This document shows positions 27,393 to 36,255 of a stretch of DNA of 64,000 nucleotides, one piece after another. Under the pieces are notes generated by a model, which ran no database searches, was not told the origin of the DNA, and worked only from the letters and a program-made list of their open reading frames with translations. Source of the stretch: Flavobacteriia bacterium (GTDB taxonomy: Bacteria > Bacteroidota > Bacteroidia > Flavobacteriales_D > Crocinitomicaceae); NCBI GenBank assembly GCA_026391005.1, contig JAPLEV010000019.1, positions 1 through 64,000 on the forward strand. The letters run 5' to 3'. A program made the position numbers and the translations under genes. The stretch's first letter is position 1. The number at the start of each line of letters is the position of its first letter.

Positions 27393-28046
27393 ATGAAAAT
27401 TACCATAATTGGAGGAACAGGATTAATCGGAATGCAGCTTATTAAGCAAGCTTGCGCTGACCATTACTTCACAAAAATTAATGTGATTGTAAGAAGGTCT
27501 TTAGCATTCAAAGACCCAAAGATAAATGAACTTGTTATTGATTTTTCTGACCTTTCATCAGTAATAAAGGAAACAATAGGAGATGCATTGGTATGTGCCT
27601 TAGGAACAACTAGAAAAACGACACCTGATAAAAAATACTATCGTGAAATCGATTTAACGTATACGCTTATTTCAGCAAAAGGAGCTTTAGAAAATGGCCA
27701 TAAACAAATACACTTAATAAGCTCAATAGGTGCAAATGAAAATTCAGCTGTATTTTACCCCGCTCTTAAAGGAGAAATAGAGCGTTTAGTGAGCCAACTA
27801 CCCTTTCTTTCAACCTATATCTATAGACCTTCCGTTCTGCTTGGGCAAAGAAAATCATTTCGTTTCTTCGAATACTTATCTAAAGGGATATTATTTGTCT
27901 TATCTCCTTTTCTCATTGGCAGCTTATCTAAATATCGTGGTATATCCGCAGAAAAAGTAGCACAAAAAATACTATTTGAAATAAAAAATAATAAACCAGG
28001 CATACAAATAGTTGAATCAAATGAAATAAAATTTAATAATATTTAA
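27393..28046 (+). CDS. SDR-type NAD(P)-binding protein (HTATIP2/TIP30-like)
   Basis: 217 aa from the ATG at 27393; the Rossmann motif GGTGLIG begins seven residues in. The set CALGTTRKT, HLISSIGAN and YRPSVLLGQR matches atypical SDR proteins of the HTATIP2/TIP30 group, which bind NADPH and have no clear bacterial substrate. The YxxxK catalytic pair of classical SDRs is weak (VFYPALKGEIE). Probably monocistronic. The start was chosen over a TTG four codons upstream because a promoter box overlaps that codon. Confidence 0.8.
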   Translation: MKITIIGGTGLIGMQLIKQACADHYFTKINVIVRRSLAFKDPKINELVIDFSDLSSVIKETIGDALVCALGTTRKTTPDKKYYREIDLTYTLISAKGALENGHKQIHLISSIGANENSAVFYPALKGEIERLVSQLPFLSTYIYRPSVLLGQRKSFRFFEYLSKGILFVLSPFLIGSLSKYRGISAEKVAQKILFEIKNNKPGIQIVESNEIKFNNI

Positions 28047-28111
28047 AAACCCGATTAGAAAAAAAATTACCTAAGGGAATAGAAACTAAATAAAATTTTT
28101 AATTTTAAAAA

Positions 28112-29485
28112 ATGAAGACATACCAATCCATCTTATTAACACTAGGCATCCTATTTTCAAACCAAAATATATTTGCTCAAAAAGACAAATCTGTTATTGA
28201 TAAAGCCGGAGTAAACCTAATGGTTACAAAGGGCATTGACCTTTACGGTTTGGGCCGTCTAAACGATGCCATATCCATATTTAAAAGTGCGGAGCTGAAG
28301 GATACGGCAAATTGGAAAATTCAATATTGGATGGGGAAGTGTTTTTATGACATGACCATGTATCTGTCTGCAGAAGAATGTGCTAATCGATCACTTGATT
28401 TAATTAGTCGAATGAATGATACTGAGGCGAGTATAAACGAACTATTAGGCAATGTAAATCATCGTCTTGGAAATATTGACTTGGCAGCGATGTATTTCAA
28501 AAAAACTGCTCAGATAATGGGTCAAAAAGCTGCGAAAAATAATGATATCCCAATGTATATCGAACAATGTGAACTCGCTATAAAAGACACAAAATCGGGA
28601 GCTGTTAAACTCCGTAAGCCAATATCTTCACTATTGAATACAATTGATGCAGAATACGCTCCCATTTTAGTTAGAGATGGTAAAGAGTTGTTTTTCACAG
28701 CAAGAAGACCCGAGACAACCGGAAATAATGTAAATCCAGACGATCAACAGTTCTATGAAGATATGTATCATGCAGTTTGGGATGAGGGAACCAAAGAATG
28801 GGTGATACAACCCGGAACTTTTATCGATATAAATACAAATGGCTTTGATGCGATGAGTTTTATCTCAGAAGAAGGCCTTTATGGATTGACAACTGTTAAC
28901 ACATCAGCAGCTGAAAAAACAACCAAAAGTTCTGATATTTTTGAAATAACTGGAGAATTACCCTTCAGATGGTCATCCACTGAAGTAATTAAAAACAAGA
29001 CCATTAATACCGATTATTTTGAAGGGGCGGCAACTCAATCTTCTACAAACGACGGGGCAATTCAAATGATTTTTATCAGTGATAGAAAGGCAGAAAACTC
29101 AGGGGTTGATCTGTATTCCGTTCTAAAAACAGATGACGTCTGGGGGACAGCTAAGGCACTCCCAAAACACATTAATTCACTTGGAGACGAAACCACACCA
29201 TATTTGACATCAGATGGAAAGTATTTATTTTTTAGCAGCGATGCGCTACCTGGCTATGGGGGTTATGATGTTTTTTACTGTGAGAACATAGACGGGATCT
29301 GGGGACCTCCAATCAATTTAGGTTGGGCCGTGAATAGTGTGAATAATGACACCCACTTTCAATTTAATACTAAAACGAAACAGTGTGTTTTTGCAAGTGT
29401 TAATCAAAATGGTGATAACTTTAGCTATGATCTTTTTCAAGCAGACCTTAGTTCATCAGCTTACCCATTTATAACCAAGGATTAA
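28112..29485 (+). CDS. Exported TPR / PD40 beta-propeller protein
   Basis: 457 aa with a signal peptide (1-22, ending IFA-Q). TPR-like helices run from about 28 to 150 (ALKDTANWKIQYWMGKCF region). PD40/WD40-like propeller blades follow from about 175, each with a DGKxLFF-type strand (VRDGKELFFTARRP; TSDGKYLFFSSDALPGYGG). Proteins of this build occur next to T9SS genes; PorE, a T9SS component, has the same TPR-PD40 order plus an OmpA domain, which is absent here. The gene converges on the PorP/SprF gene (7 bases between stops), suggesting a functional link with that cassette. Confidence 0.8.
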   Translation: MKTYQSILLTLGILFSNQNIFAQKDKSVIDKAGVNLMVTKGIDLYGLGRLNDAISIFKSAELKDTANWKIQYWMGKCFYDMTMYLSAEECANRSLDLISRMNDTEASINELLGNVNHRLGNIDLAAMYFKKTAQIMGQKAAKNNDIPMYIEQCELAIKDTKSGAVKLRKPISSLLNTIDAEYAPILVRDGKELFFTARRPETTGNNVNPDDQQFYEDMYHAVWDEGTKEWVIQPGTFIDINTNGFDAMSFISEEGLYGLTTVNTSAAEKTTKSSDIFEITGELPFRWSSTEVIKNKTINTDYFEGAATQSSTNDGAIQMIFISDRKAENSGVDLYSVLKTDDVWGTAKALPKHINSLGDETTPYLTSDGKYLFFSSDALPGYGGYDVFYCENIDGIWGPPINLGWAVNSVNNDTHFQFNTKTKQCVFASVNQNGDNFSYDLFQADLSSSAYPFITKD

Positions 29486-29492
29486 TTTTTAA

Positions 29493-30539
29493 CTACTTAA
29501 TTCTTATTTTTTTACGGTAGATTTTATCTAAATCATATCGCACAAAAACCTCGGTTCCCCCTTTAAAATTAGAAACAATAGAAAGGCGAGAAAGATTGAT
29601 GTCATATGAAAAACCTACAGAAACTGCGCCCCATTCTGCCATTAATTTAATAATCATTGCGTCCTTAAACCTACTAAATAGTCCTATCGAAAAAGAAGCA
29701 TCCTTTTTAAGTGGCGTAGCTCGAGAACCTTCTTTAAGAAATTGCTGGTAATAAAATCCAAGAAGTAACTCGTTGGATGTTTTTTGTCGATTAAAATAAA
29801 GACCTGGTAATATCGCTCCATTGGCTTGTGGTAGGCCTATGCTTCCATTGACAAAAACGGCATATCTAATTGGCATTCTTTGAATGCTAGAATTATAAAA
29901 AGAAGAAACGGGTCGGTTTAAATGAAAAGCAGAGATACCAACATTTATAGATTTGTCAGCTTTATCATTAAAAAATTTATTATTCGTTTTTAAAGAATAA
30001 AGCATACCCGCACCCATATCAAAATAAGAATAATTTTGTTTGTAAAATGATTCGCCTGAAGCTATTGAGGGATTATAAGTCAATCCATCGTACTGCACTC
30101 CCCATTGCCCTGCACCAGGATTTGTTGATGCTTGTCCAAATCCTGAGGAAAGGCCAAGACCCAACTTACTCTTCTTATTTAACATTAAATGATAAGCCAA
30201 AGTGATATTAACTAAACTTTGATTGTAGTTATTCTCGCCCATTCTATCATTATAGAAATTAATGCCACCACCAATTATTCCCTTTTGCAAACTTGCAGCA
30301 GGACTTAATCTACCATCCATTGAGGCCGCCATTGTTGTGTAAGGGGTTGCAAAACTACCATATTGCGAACGAAACATTGCGATGCCCTGAAAAGTAGAAA
30401 AGGCGCCTGCTAATGCAGGATTTAATGTCATAGGGGAATACTCAGATTGTGAAAAATGAACGTCCTGTGCATTTAATACTGGTTGGGACAAAAACCCAAT
30501 CAGCATACTTAACAATAAAATAAATCCTTTCGTTTTCAT
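29493..30539 (-). CDS. T9SS outer-membrane protein, PorP/SprF family
   Basis: 348 aa. Signal peptide 1-24 (ending LNA-Q), then the family N-terminus QDVHFSQSEYSPMTLNPALA, followed by alternating beta strands of an outer-membrane barrel to a terminal KIRIK. PorP/SprF proteins are needed for secretion or attachment of CHU_C-type cargo; SprF serves SprB. Two bases separate it from the upstream CHU_C gene, which is presumably its cargo. Confidence 0.92.
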   Translation of the reverse strand: MKTKGFILLLSMLIGFLSQPVLNAQDVHFSQSEYSPMTLNPALAGAFSTFQGIAMFRSQYGSFATPYTTMAASMDGRLSPAASLQKGIIGGGINFYNDRMGENNYNQSLVNITLAYHLMLNKKSKLGLGLSSGFGQASTNPGAGQWGVQYDGLTYNPSIASGESFYKQNYSYFDMGAGMLYSLKTNNKFFNDKADKSINVGISAFHLNRPVSSFYNSSIQRMPIRYAVFVNGSIGLPQANGAILPGLYFNRQKTSNELLLGFYYQQFLKEGSRATPLKKDASFSIGLFSRFKDAMIIKLMAEWGAVSVGFSYDINLSRLSIVSNFKGGTEVFVRYDLDKIYRKKIRIK

Positions 30540-30541
30540 AA

Positions 30542-32902
30542 TTATCTTACCAAAGTGAGGCTACCCGATGCATTGTAGACGGTATCGTCATACCACTGCA
30601 TGCTTAATTTATAAACATAATTTCCGCTTTGCATCGGTCTTTCTCTGAAATTACCATCCCAACCAGTTTGAATATCGGTGGATTCAAAAACCATTTCTCC
30701 CCACCTATCGAAGATTTGAAAACTGAATCGTTGAATACATGAAGCTTTTCCATAGACCCATAATTTATTATTCTCTTGAGGACCGATGCCATTTGGAGAA
30801 AAAATCGTAGGTACAAAAATATCCCCACAGATTAATTTTATCTCCACAAAGACCGAATCGGAACCAATACATCCATTTGAATCAGAAGCAGTAACATAAT
30901 ACATCGTGCTTGAGTCCGGCATTGCTGTTGGATTTGGACAATCGAAACACGATAAACCTAAGGTAATGGGTGTCCAAAGATAATCCTGACCACCAGTAAC
31001 TGAAATATCAAGGGAAAAACCAGGATTTATGATCGTATCAACCGGTAATGCAACAACATTTAATGCGTTAATTACTCCGATTGTAAAGTTTAAGGTATCG
31101 GAACAACTGTTATTATCTGTGACAATGACGCTATAATTACCTACAGCTAAATTGCCAATGCTATCCGAATTTTGAGGACTAGATGACCAAAGGAAAGAAT
31201 AAGGGATTGTTCCACCGCTTGCTTGGGTAGAAAAAGTGCCTAGAACACCGCTAAAACAATCTATCGGCGTTGCAATACCATTAAATAACAAAGGACTTGG
31301 TTCCGTTATGGAGAAACTTTGCACCACCAAGCAATTTGCAGCATCAGAAACGATTACATTAAATGTACCAACAGGTAGCCCCGTTATGGTATCATTGGAA
31401 CCTATATTAACTGGAGGGACTGCAGTGGTATACCAAGCGTAGGAAATAGGTGCTGTTCCTCCGCTTATCACTGCAACAGAGGCAGAACCATCATTTGCCC
31501 CATTGCAAGAAACATCATCTACAAAATTAAAACTAATTAAGGGGGCGATAGGATTAGGATTTATTATATACGCAGTTGAACTAACCGAAGAGCAGAGATT
31601 AGTTGAATCTATGACGGTTATAAAATAAGACCCGGCCGGTAAATTGGAAAAAATTGCAGGATCTTGAAAAATGGTCCCGTTAATACTGTAAGAATAATTT
31701 GGTCCTGTTGGAAACAGAACTGTCATTGAGTTAGTTCCTACTGCACAAGTAGGTTGAACAACTGTTGCAACTGGTGCAGGGGGCGCATTTGGAGGAGATA
31801 AAAGCGTGAAACTTGCTGAAGCAACAGAAACGCACAATTGTGAATTCGTAACTGTAAATGTGTAAGTGGCTCCAGCTGGAAGACCATTAAAAAGGGCAGT
31901 ACTTCCGGTGCTAGAGAGCGTCAAAGAACCCGGAGAACAGCTTAATGTCCAATTTCCTGCCGGTAATCCTGAAAGTGATACAGAACCAGCTGCAACGGTG
32001 CAAGTGGGCTGCACAATTAACCCAATAGTTGGGGCAGCAGGTATTGTAACAGGATTAACAAAAATTTGGTTAGATGGCGAGGATGTACAACCATTTGGTG
32101 TTATTGCAACGGTGAATGTATAACTTCCAATTGGGAGTGATGAAACAATAAGATTTGTGCCAGATCCATTAAAAGTTAAGGGAACGCCACTTCCAGGAAT
32201 TGCCGTAACCGTCCAATTACCTGGGGTGGGTAAATTAGAAAGCGGGACACTCCCTGAATTAAGAACACAAGTTGGTTGGGTAACCATACCCGCAATTGGA
32301 GCTGGCGGTCCAGGAGGCAAAGCATTTATTGTAGTAATTGGCGTGGCAGCTGATTGGCAACCTGTTACCAAACTAATAATCGAAAAAGTATAATTCGTTG
32401 CGGGCAGGAGACCTAAAAAAACACCTGTAGTACCCGTTCCATTTAAAATTAAAGCGCCCGGCGATGCGGCCATGGCCCAAGCACCTGATGAAGGTAAACC
32501 AGAGAAGAAAGCCGTTGCCGTTTGTGTAATACAAGTAGGTTGTTGAACTGAATCAATAATTGGAATTGAGGGGTTCGAGGGTATACTTAAAATTGCTGCA
32601 GAAGTAGCGCCCGAACAGTTATTTGTATCAGCGTATGAAAAAGAATAGGTCGTGTTAGGGGCTAGATTAGCTATTGTCAGCGTTGTGGAATTTCCTGTAA
32701 ACAAAGTTCCACCTGGCAACATGGTAATGATCCAATCATTTACAGTAAGTCCTGTGATATTAATTGTTCCCGTGCCGTTAATACATGAGGGTTGAGAGGT
32801 TGCCGTAGCTATTGGAACGACAGGAATAGTACATTGTGCAGAAACAAAATTGTATGCAAAAACAACTAAAAATAGAATAACTTTTTGTAAAAAATATCGC
32901 AT
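30542..32902 (-). CDS. Gliding-motility-associated CHU_C (type B CTD) surface protein with repeats
   Basis: 786 aa from the ATG at 32902; a TTG four codons upstream is possible but the signal peptide (MRYFLQKVILFLVV to SAQ) fits the ATG. About seven repeats of ~80 residues follow, each with PTCxxxxGS and a YTFxV strand, then two SprB-like repeats (DVSCNGANDGSASV; PIDCFSGVLGTFSTQ). The C-terminal CHU_C domain (CGDIFVPTIFSPNGIG to SGSLTLVR, with FDRWGEMVFES) is the type B T9SS signal. Secreted and attached to the cell surface; an adhesin role is inferred. Confidence 0.92.
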   Translation of the reverse strand: MRYFLQKVILFLVVFAYNFVSAQCTIPVVPIATATSQPSCINGTGTINITGLTVNDWIITMLPGGTLFTGNSTTLTIANLAPNTTYSFSYADTNNCSGATSAAILSIPSNPSIPIIDSVQQPTCITQTATAFFSGLPSSGAWAMAASPGALILNGTGTTGVFLGLLPATNYTFSIISLVTGCQSAATPITTINALPPGPPAPIAGMVTQPTCVLNSGSVPLSNLPTPGNWTVTAIPGSGVPLTFNGSGTNLIVSSLPIGSYTFTVAITPNGCTSSPSNQIFVNPVTIPAAPTIGLIVQPTCTVAAGSVSLSGLPAGNWTLSCSPGSLTLSSTGSTALFNGLPAGATYTFTVTNSQLCVSVASASFTLLSPPNAPPAPVATVVQPTCAVGTNSMTVLFPTGPNYSYSINGTIFQDPAIFSNLPAGSYFITVIDSTNLCSSVSSTAYIINPNPIAPLISFNFVDDVSCNGANDGSASVAVISGGTAPISYAWYTTAVPPVNIGSNDTITGLPVGTFNVIVSDAANCLVVQSFSITEPSPLLFNGIATPIDCFSGVLGTFSTQASGGTIPYSFLWSSSPQNSDSIGNLAVGNYSVIVTDNNSCSDTLNFTIGVINALNVVALPVDTIINPGFSLDISVTGGQDYLWTPITLGLSCFDCPNPTAMPDSSTMYYVTASDSNGCIGSDSVFVEIKLICGDIFVPTIFSPNGIGPQENNKLWVYGKASCIQRFSFQIFDRWGEMVFESTDIQTGWDGNFRERPMQSGNYVYKLSMQWYDDTVYNASGSLTLVR

Positions 32903-32952
32903 ACCTAATGTCAAACAATTAATTTGAAAGTCTTTAACTAATTTTTGAGTTG

Positions 32953-32982
32953 TAAAGTTACAATATTCTACTTTAAAATCAA
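32953..32982 (-). promoter_or_regulatory. Promoter of the CHU_C / PorP operon
   Basis: Minus strand: TTG (32980-32982), 19 bases, then TAACTTTA (32953-32960), one mismatch from TAnnTTTG. Predicted leader about 47 bases to the ATG at 32902. The rest of 32915-33091 is AT-rich with no other feature apart from the truA leader. Confidence 0.5.
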
Positions 32983-33091
32983 GTTGATCAGCAGATAATT
33001 AACGATTAGGTATTAGTATAGTTGCCTATCCTAATTTTAAACATTTATAAATTTAACTAAAAAATTATACTCATCTTTGTTTTCATTAATT

Positions 33092-33823
33092 ATGAAACGT
33101 TACTTTGGACAATTATCATTTAAGGGCACTGATTTTCATGGGTGGCAAAATCAACCAAATGCAAATACAGTTCAAGCTACAATAGAGCTAGCAATTTCCC
33201 AATTATTTTCAAAAAAACATTATCCAATAGTAGGTTGTGGCAGAACGGATACTGGGGTGCATGCAAAGAAATTCTATTTTCATGTAGAACTGCCCGAACA
33301 ATTTGAAGAGGCCACACTATTAAAAAAATTAAATCTTGTATTACCTAAGACAATTGTATTGAAGCAATTTTATGCAGTCGATCAATCATTGCATGCACGA
33401 TTCAGCGCTTCTTCTAGGACTTATTGCTATTTCATTCATACCTCAAAAGATCCTTTTATTAACGATGTGAGTTGGTTTTTTCCAAAAGAGCTAAACATCT
33501 CCAAAATGAATTCGGCAGCAATGTATTTACTAGGGCAACATGACTTTACATCCTTTGCTAAAGTGCATTCTGATGTAAAAACGAGTATTTGCGACGTTAC
33601 CTTTGCAGAATGGCGTATGGAAGGTGCGCAACTGATTTTTGAAATTCGGGCCAACCGATTCTTACGAAATATGGTTCGCGCTATTGTAGGAACATTAATA
33701 GAGGTAGGAACAGGTAAGCTAATAGCAGAAGACATTCAAAAAATAATGGCAAAGAAGGATCGGCAATCCGCATCCTTATCGGTTCCCCCACAAGGCTTAT
33801 TTTTATGGGAAATTGTTTACTAA
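33092..33823 (+). CDS. truA: tRNA pseudouridine(38-40) synthase TruA
   Basis: 243 aa from the ATG at 33092. A TTG five codons upstream coincides with a -7-like box (CATCTTTG, 33072-33079), so it is rejected as start. Catalytic Asp53 sits in GRTDTGVHA; the RANRFLRNMVRAIVGT stretch and the final SVPPQGLFLWEIVY are typical. It makes pseudouridine in the anticodon arm of tRNAs. The stop overlaps the start of the next gene (TAATG). Confidence 0.95.
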   Translation: MKRYFGQLSFKGTDFHGWQNQPNANTVQATIELAISQLFSKKHYPIVGCGRTDTGVHAKKFYFHVELPEQFEEATLLKKLNLVLPKTIVLKQFYAVDQSLHARFSASSRTYCYFIHTSKDPFINDVSWFFPKELNISKMNSAAMYLLGQHDFTSFAKVHSDVKTSICDVTFAEWRMEGAQLIFEIRANRFLRNMVRAIVGTLIEVGTGKLIAEDIQKIMAKKDRQSASLSVPPQGLFLWEIVY

Positions 33824-34419
33824 TGTTAAAAAAATCGTGCATTCTTTTTGTTCTATTCTACACCTATGCGGCAATTCGTTACCATATAGGCAAAAACTTA
33901 GGGCAAGAAGATTTTTTGTTTGTTTTAAATAAAGCCTTTGCATGGACTGCGGGCACTTATTTTACACTCACCTTAGCTCCAAAAATTTGGTTTCCAAAGA
34001 TAATCGGCTATCGCAGGCAATTTGGATTTATCGGCTACGGATTTGGTTTATTACACCTTGTTTGCACAATTTTTTTAATTAGTCCTTCAAATTATCCGCT
34101 TTTATTTAATGGAAGCCAGCTCAATATACATGGCTATCAAATCATTGCATTTGGTATAATTAATTTATGTTGCTTTAGTCTTCCTTTATTTGCTTCGTTT
34201 AGAAAATTTCCAGAGGGGAACATCTGCTATAAATTTGGAAGAATTGGGATATATAGTACGATAATTCACGTCACCACCATCGGAATACAGGGGTGGTTTT
34301 TTCCACAGCAATGGCCTTATTTTTTACCTCCAATTACTTTACTCTACGTTTTAACGGCAAGTGGATTAATAATTATTAGGGCATTCTTCATAAAAGAATT
34401 GAAGCCGAAGAAGTTATAA
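33823..34419 (+). CDS. Six-helix membrane protein, possibly ferric-reductase/MsrQ-like
   Basis: 198 aa from the TAATG overlap with truA (an ATG at 33805 would overlap truA by 19 bases). Five to six membrane helices. The segment YRRQFGFIGYGFGLLHLV resembles the RR-LG-AF-Y-LH motif of ferric-reductase-like (MsrQ/YedZ) proteins, with further His in NIHGYQ and IIHVTT that could be haem ligands. Family membership is tentative. No MsrP-like partner is nearby. Its 3' end overlaps that of fabD by 32 bases, tail to tail. Confidence 0.55.
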   Translation: MLKKSCILFVLFYTYAAIRYHIGKNLGQEDFLFVLNKAFAWTAGTYFTLTLAPKIWFPKIIGYRRQFGFIGYGFGLLHLVCTIFLISPSNYPLLFNGSQLNIHGYQIIAFGIINLCCFSLPLFASFRKFPEGNICYKFGRIGIYSTIIHVTTIGIQGWFFPQQWPYFLPPITLLYVLTASGLIIIRAFFIKELKPKKL

Positions 34420-35275
34420 TTTCTCTGTCTATTTTTTTAAACAAACCCTGCAATACTTTTCCGGGCCCAACTTCTATAACCTCGCTTACCCCATCGGCTA
34501 ACATATTCTGCATAATTTGGGTCCACTTTACAGGCGCGGTGAGCTGAAGCACTAGATTTTTTTTTATTTCCTCAGGTTGAGCAGTGGGAAGAGCGGAAAC
34601 ATTTTGATAGATAGGACAAATAGGATTCGAGAAATTTGTTCCTTCAATCGCGGCGGCTAATTCTTCTCGAGCTGGCTCCATTAGAGGTGAATGAAAAGCT
34701 CCTCCAACTTGAAGTATAAGTGCTCTTTTTGCCCCAGCAATCGTTAATTGTTCGCATGCTTCTTGAACAGCACTTAATGATCCGGAAATCACTAACTGTC
34801 CGGGACAATTATAATTTGCCGGCACCACTACACCTTGAATTTTTGAACAAATATCTTCAACAATATGATCGTCTAGACCGAGGATAGCTGCCATCGTTGA
34901 TTGCTCCATCTCACAAGCTTTTTGCATCGCCAAAGCCCTTTTATAAACTAGCATTAAACCATCTTCAAAACGCACGCTTTTATTTGCCACTAAAGCAGAA
35001 AATTCACCTAAAGAATGACCTGCTACCATGCTAGGATTAAACGAATCTCCTAAACAAGCCGCTAGGATTGTAGAGTGAATAAATATTGCAGGTTGGGTCA
35101 CCTTCGTTTGTTTCAGCTCCTCATCCGTTCCTTCAAACATGATTTGTTGAATATCAAAACCCAAAATGGAATTAGACAAACTAAACATCTCACGCGCAAG
35201 CGAAGAATGCTCATAAATATCCTTACCCATTCCGATAAATTGGGCGCCTTGCCCTGGAAAAACATATGCTTTCAT
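34388..35275 (-). CDS. fabD: Malonyl-CoA:ACP transacylase FabD
   Basis: 295 aa. N-terminal FPGQGAQ, nucleophile Ser88 in GHSLGE, and His195 in AFHSPLM form the expected catalytic pair. It loads malonate onto ACP for fatty-acid synthesis. Normal length. The downstream end overlaps the convergent membrane-protein gene by 32 bases; the upstream MORN-type gene ends 14 bases before the start and may share its transcript. Confidence 0.96.
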   Translation of the reverse strand: MKAYVFPGQGAQFIGMGKDIYEHSSLAREMFSLSNSILGFDIQQIMFEGTDEELKQTKVTQPAIFIHSTILAACLGDSFNPSMVAGHSLGEFSALVANKSVRFEDGLMLVYKRALAMQKACEMEQSTMAAILGLDDHIVEDICSKIQGVVVPANYNCPGQLVISGSLSAVQEACEQLTIAGAKRALILQVGGAFHSPLMEPAREELAAAIEGTNFSNPICPIYQNVSALPTAQPEEIKKNLVLQLTAPVKWTQIMQNMLADGVSEVIEVGPGKVLQGLFKKIDREIITSSASILL

Positions 35276-35289
35276 ACTGCTATTTTTTT

Positions 35290-36126
35290 TTATAATTGAC
35301 CTAAGGAATGAAATTTCCCCTCTTTAAAAACCTTAATTTTAAGTAATAAGCCATTACCTCCATAAACATATACCTTCCCATCATATAGCTGGCCATCTTT
35401 AAAATGTCCATCTTGCCAAATTTCATCACTTTCATTGTAAATTGTATTGTATCCGGATGGAATAAATCGTACCCCCTTCGTCTTTGGACTCGTTACTTTA
35501 GGTGGAAACTCATCTTGATATACTTTTTCGACATTGTGTTTATTGGGACTTAAATTCTTCTCTATTTTACCCGGCTTCCCCCCTTGGACGAGCTGGATAG
35601 ATTTTACAGTTCCATTTAAGTAGTACATTTTAATCTTATCAGATAATTTTCCATCAATTTTAGCATACTCCAATTGAACTTTCCCGTTTTTATAATAATG
35701 CTTTACCACCCCCATTTCCTCTCCTTTATCGTTGAATTGGGCCCGATATGCTACTTGCCCATTTTTGTGATAACGAACCAATTCTCCTTTATAATTATTA
35801 TTGTTAAAACTGCCCGTTTCACGCATCACCCCATTGGAGTAATAACGACTATAATTTCCCTCTGGGCGATTGTTTACGTAATTCCCTTTTAGCTTTACAG
35901 TCTTACCATCCGGATGGTACTTGATCCATTCACCTGTTTTTCTACCATTTGTATAATAACCCTCCTCAACTTTAACATTTGCGCCATAACCCGATGATTT
36001 TTTATCTGAACCTAAATAAACCCATTTACCTTGTTTTTTGCCGTTGCTATCCTTTTTATTTTGGGCAAAAAGCGAATTGGCTCCTATGAAAAGAATGAGT
36101 AAAAAATACCGAGTAAAATGAGGCAT
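35290..36126 (-). CDS. Secreted MORN-repeat protein (YwqK-like)
   Basis: 278 aa with a signal peptide (1-21, ending LFA-Q). About seven MORN_2-type repeats of 20-25 residues, each with a Y-x-NG-x-x-x-GE/W pattern (YYTNGRKTGEWIKYHPDG, YYSNGVMRETGSF, YHKNGQVAYRAQF, YYKNGKVQLEYAK). Such repeat proteins are common in Bacteroidota, and some are labelled 'toxin-antitoxin YwqK family antitoxin'; there is no toxin here, so that role is not supported. Function unknown; periplasmic or surface location inferred. Confidence 0.75.
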   Translation of the reverse strand: MPHFTRYFLLILFIGANSLFAQNKKDSNGKKQGKWVYLGSDKKSSGYGANVKVEEGYYTNGRKTGEWIKYHPDGKTVKLKGNYVNNRPEGNYSRYYSNGVMRETGSFNNNNYKGELVRYHKNGQVAYRAQFNDKGEEMGVVKHYYKNGKVQLEYAKIDGKLSDKIKMYYLNGTVKSIQLVQGGKPGKIEKNLSPNKHNVEKVYQDEFPPKVTSPKTKGVRFIPSGYNTIYNESDEIWQDGHFKDGQLYDGKVYVYGGNGLLLKIKVFKEGKFHSLGQL

Positions 36127-36212
36127 TCAATAATTATTTATGATGGTCAAAGTTAAACTTTTAAGTTTTAGACAAACTTAATTGTGTATAATTTATTTAT
36201 TCAGGTCGAAAT

Positions 36213-36238
36213 TTGGGACATTTTTATGAGTAAATTTG
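36213..36238 (+). promoter_or_regulatory. Candidate promoter of the flavin reductase gene
   Basis: TAAATTTG (36231-36238) is an exact -7 match 18 bases before the ATG. A TTG at 36213-36215 is only 15 bases upstream, shorter than usual. Confidence 0.4.
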
Positions 36239-36255
36239 ATTGAATTTTCACAACT

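Noticed and set aside
35290..36126. Antitoxin of a toxin-antitoxin pair (YwqK label)
   Set aside because: The protein is exported with MORN repeats and there is no toxin gene beside it.
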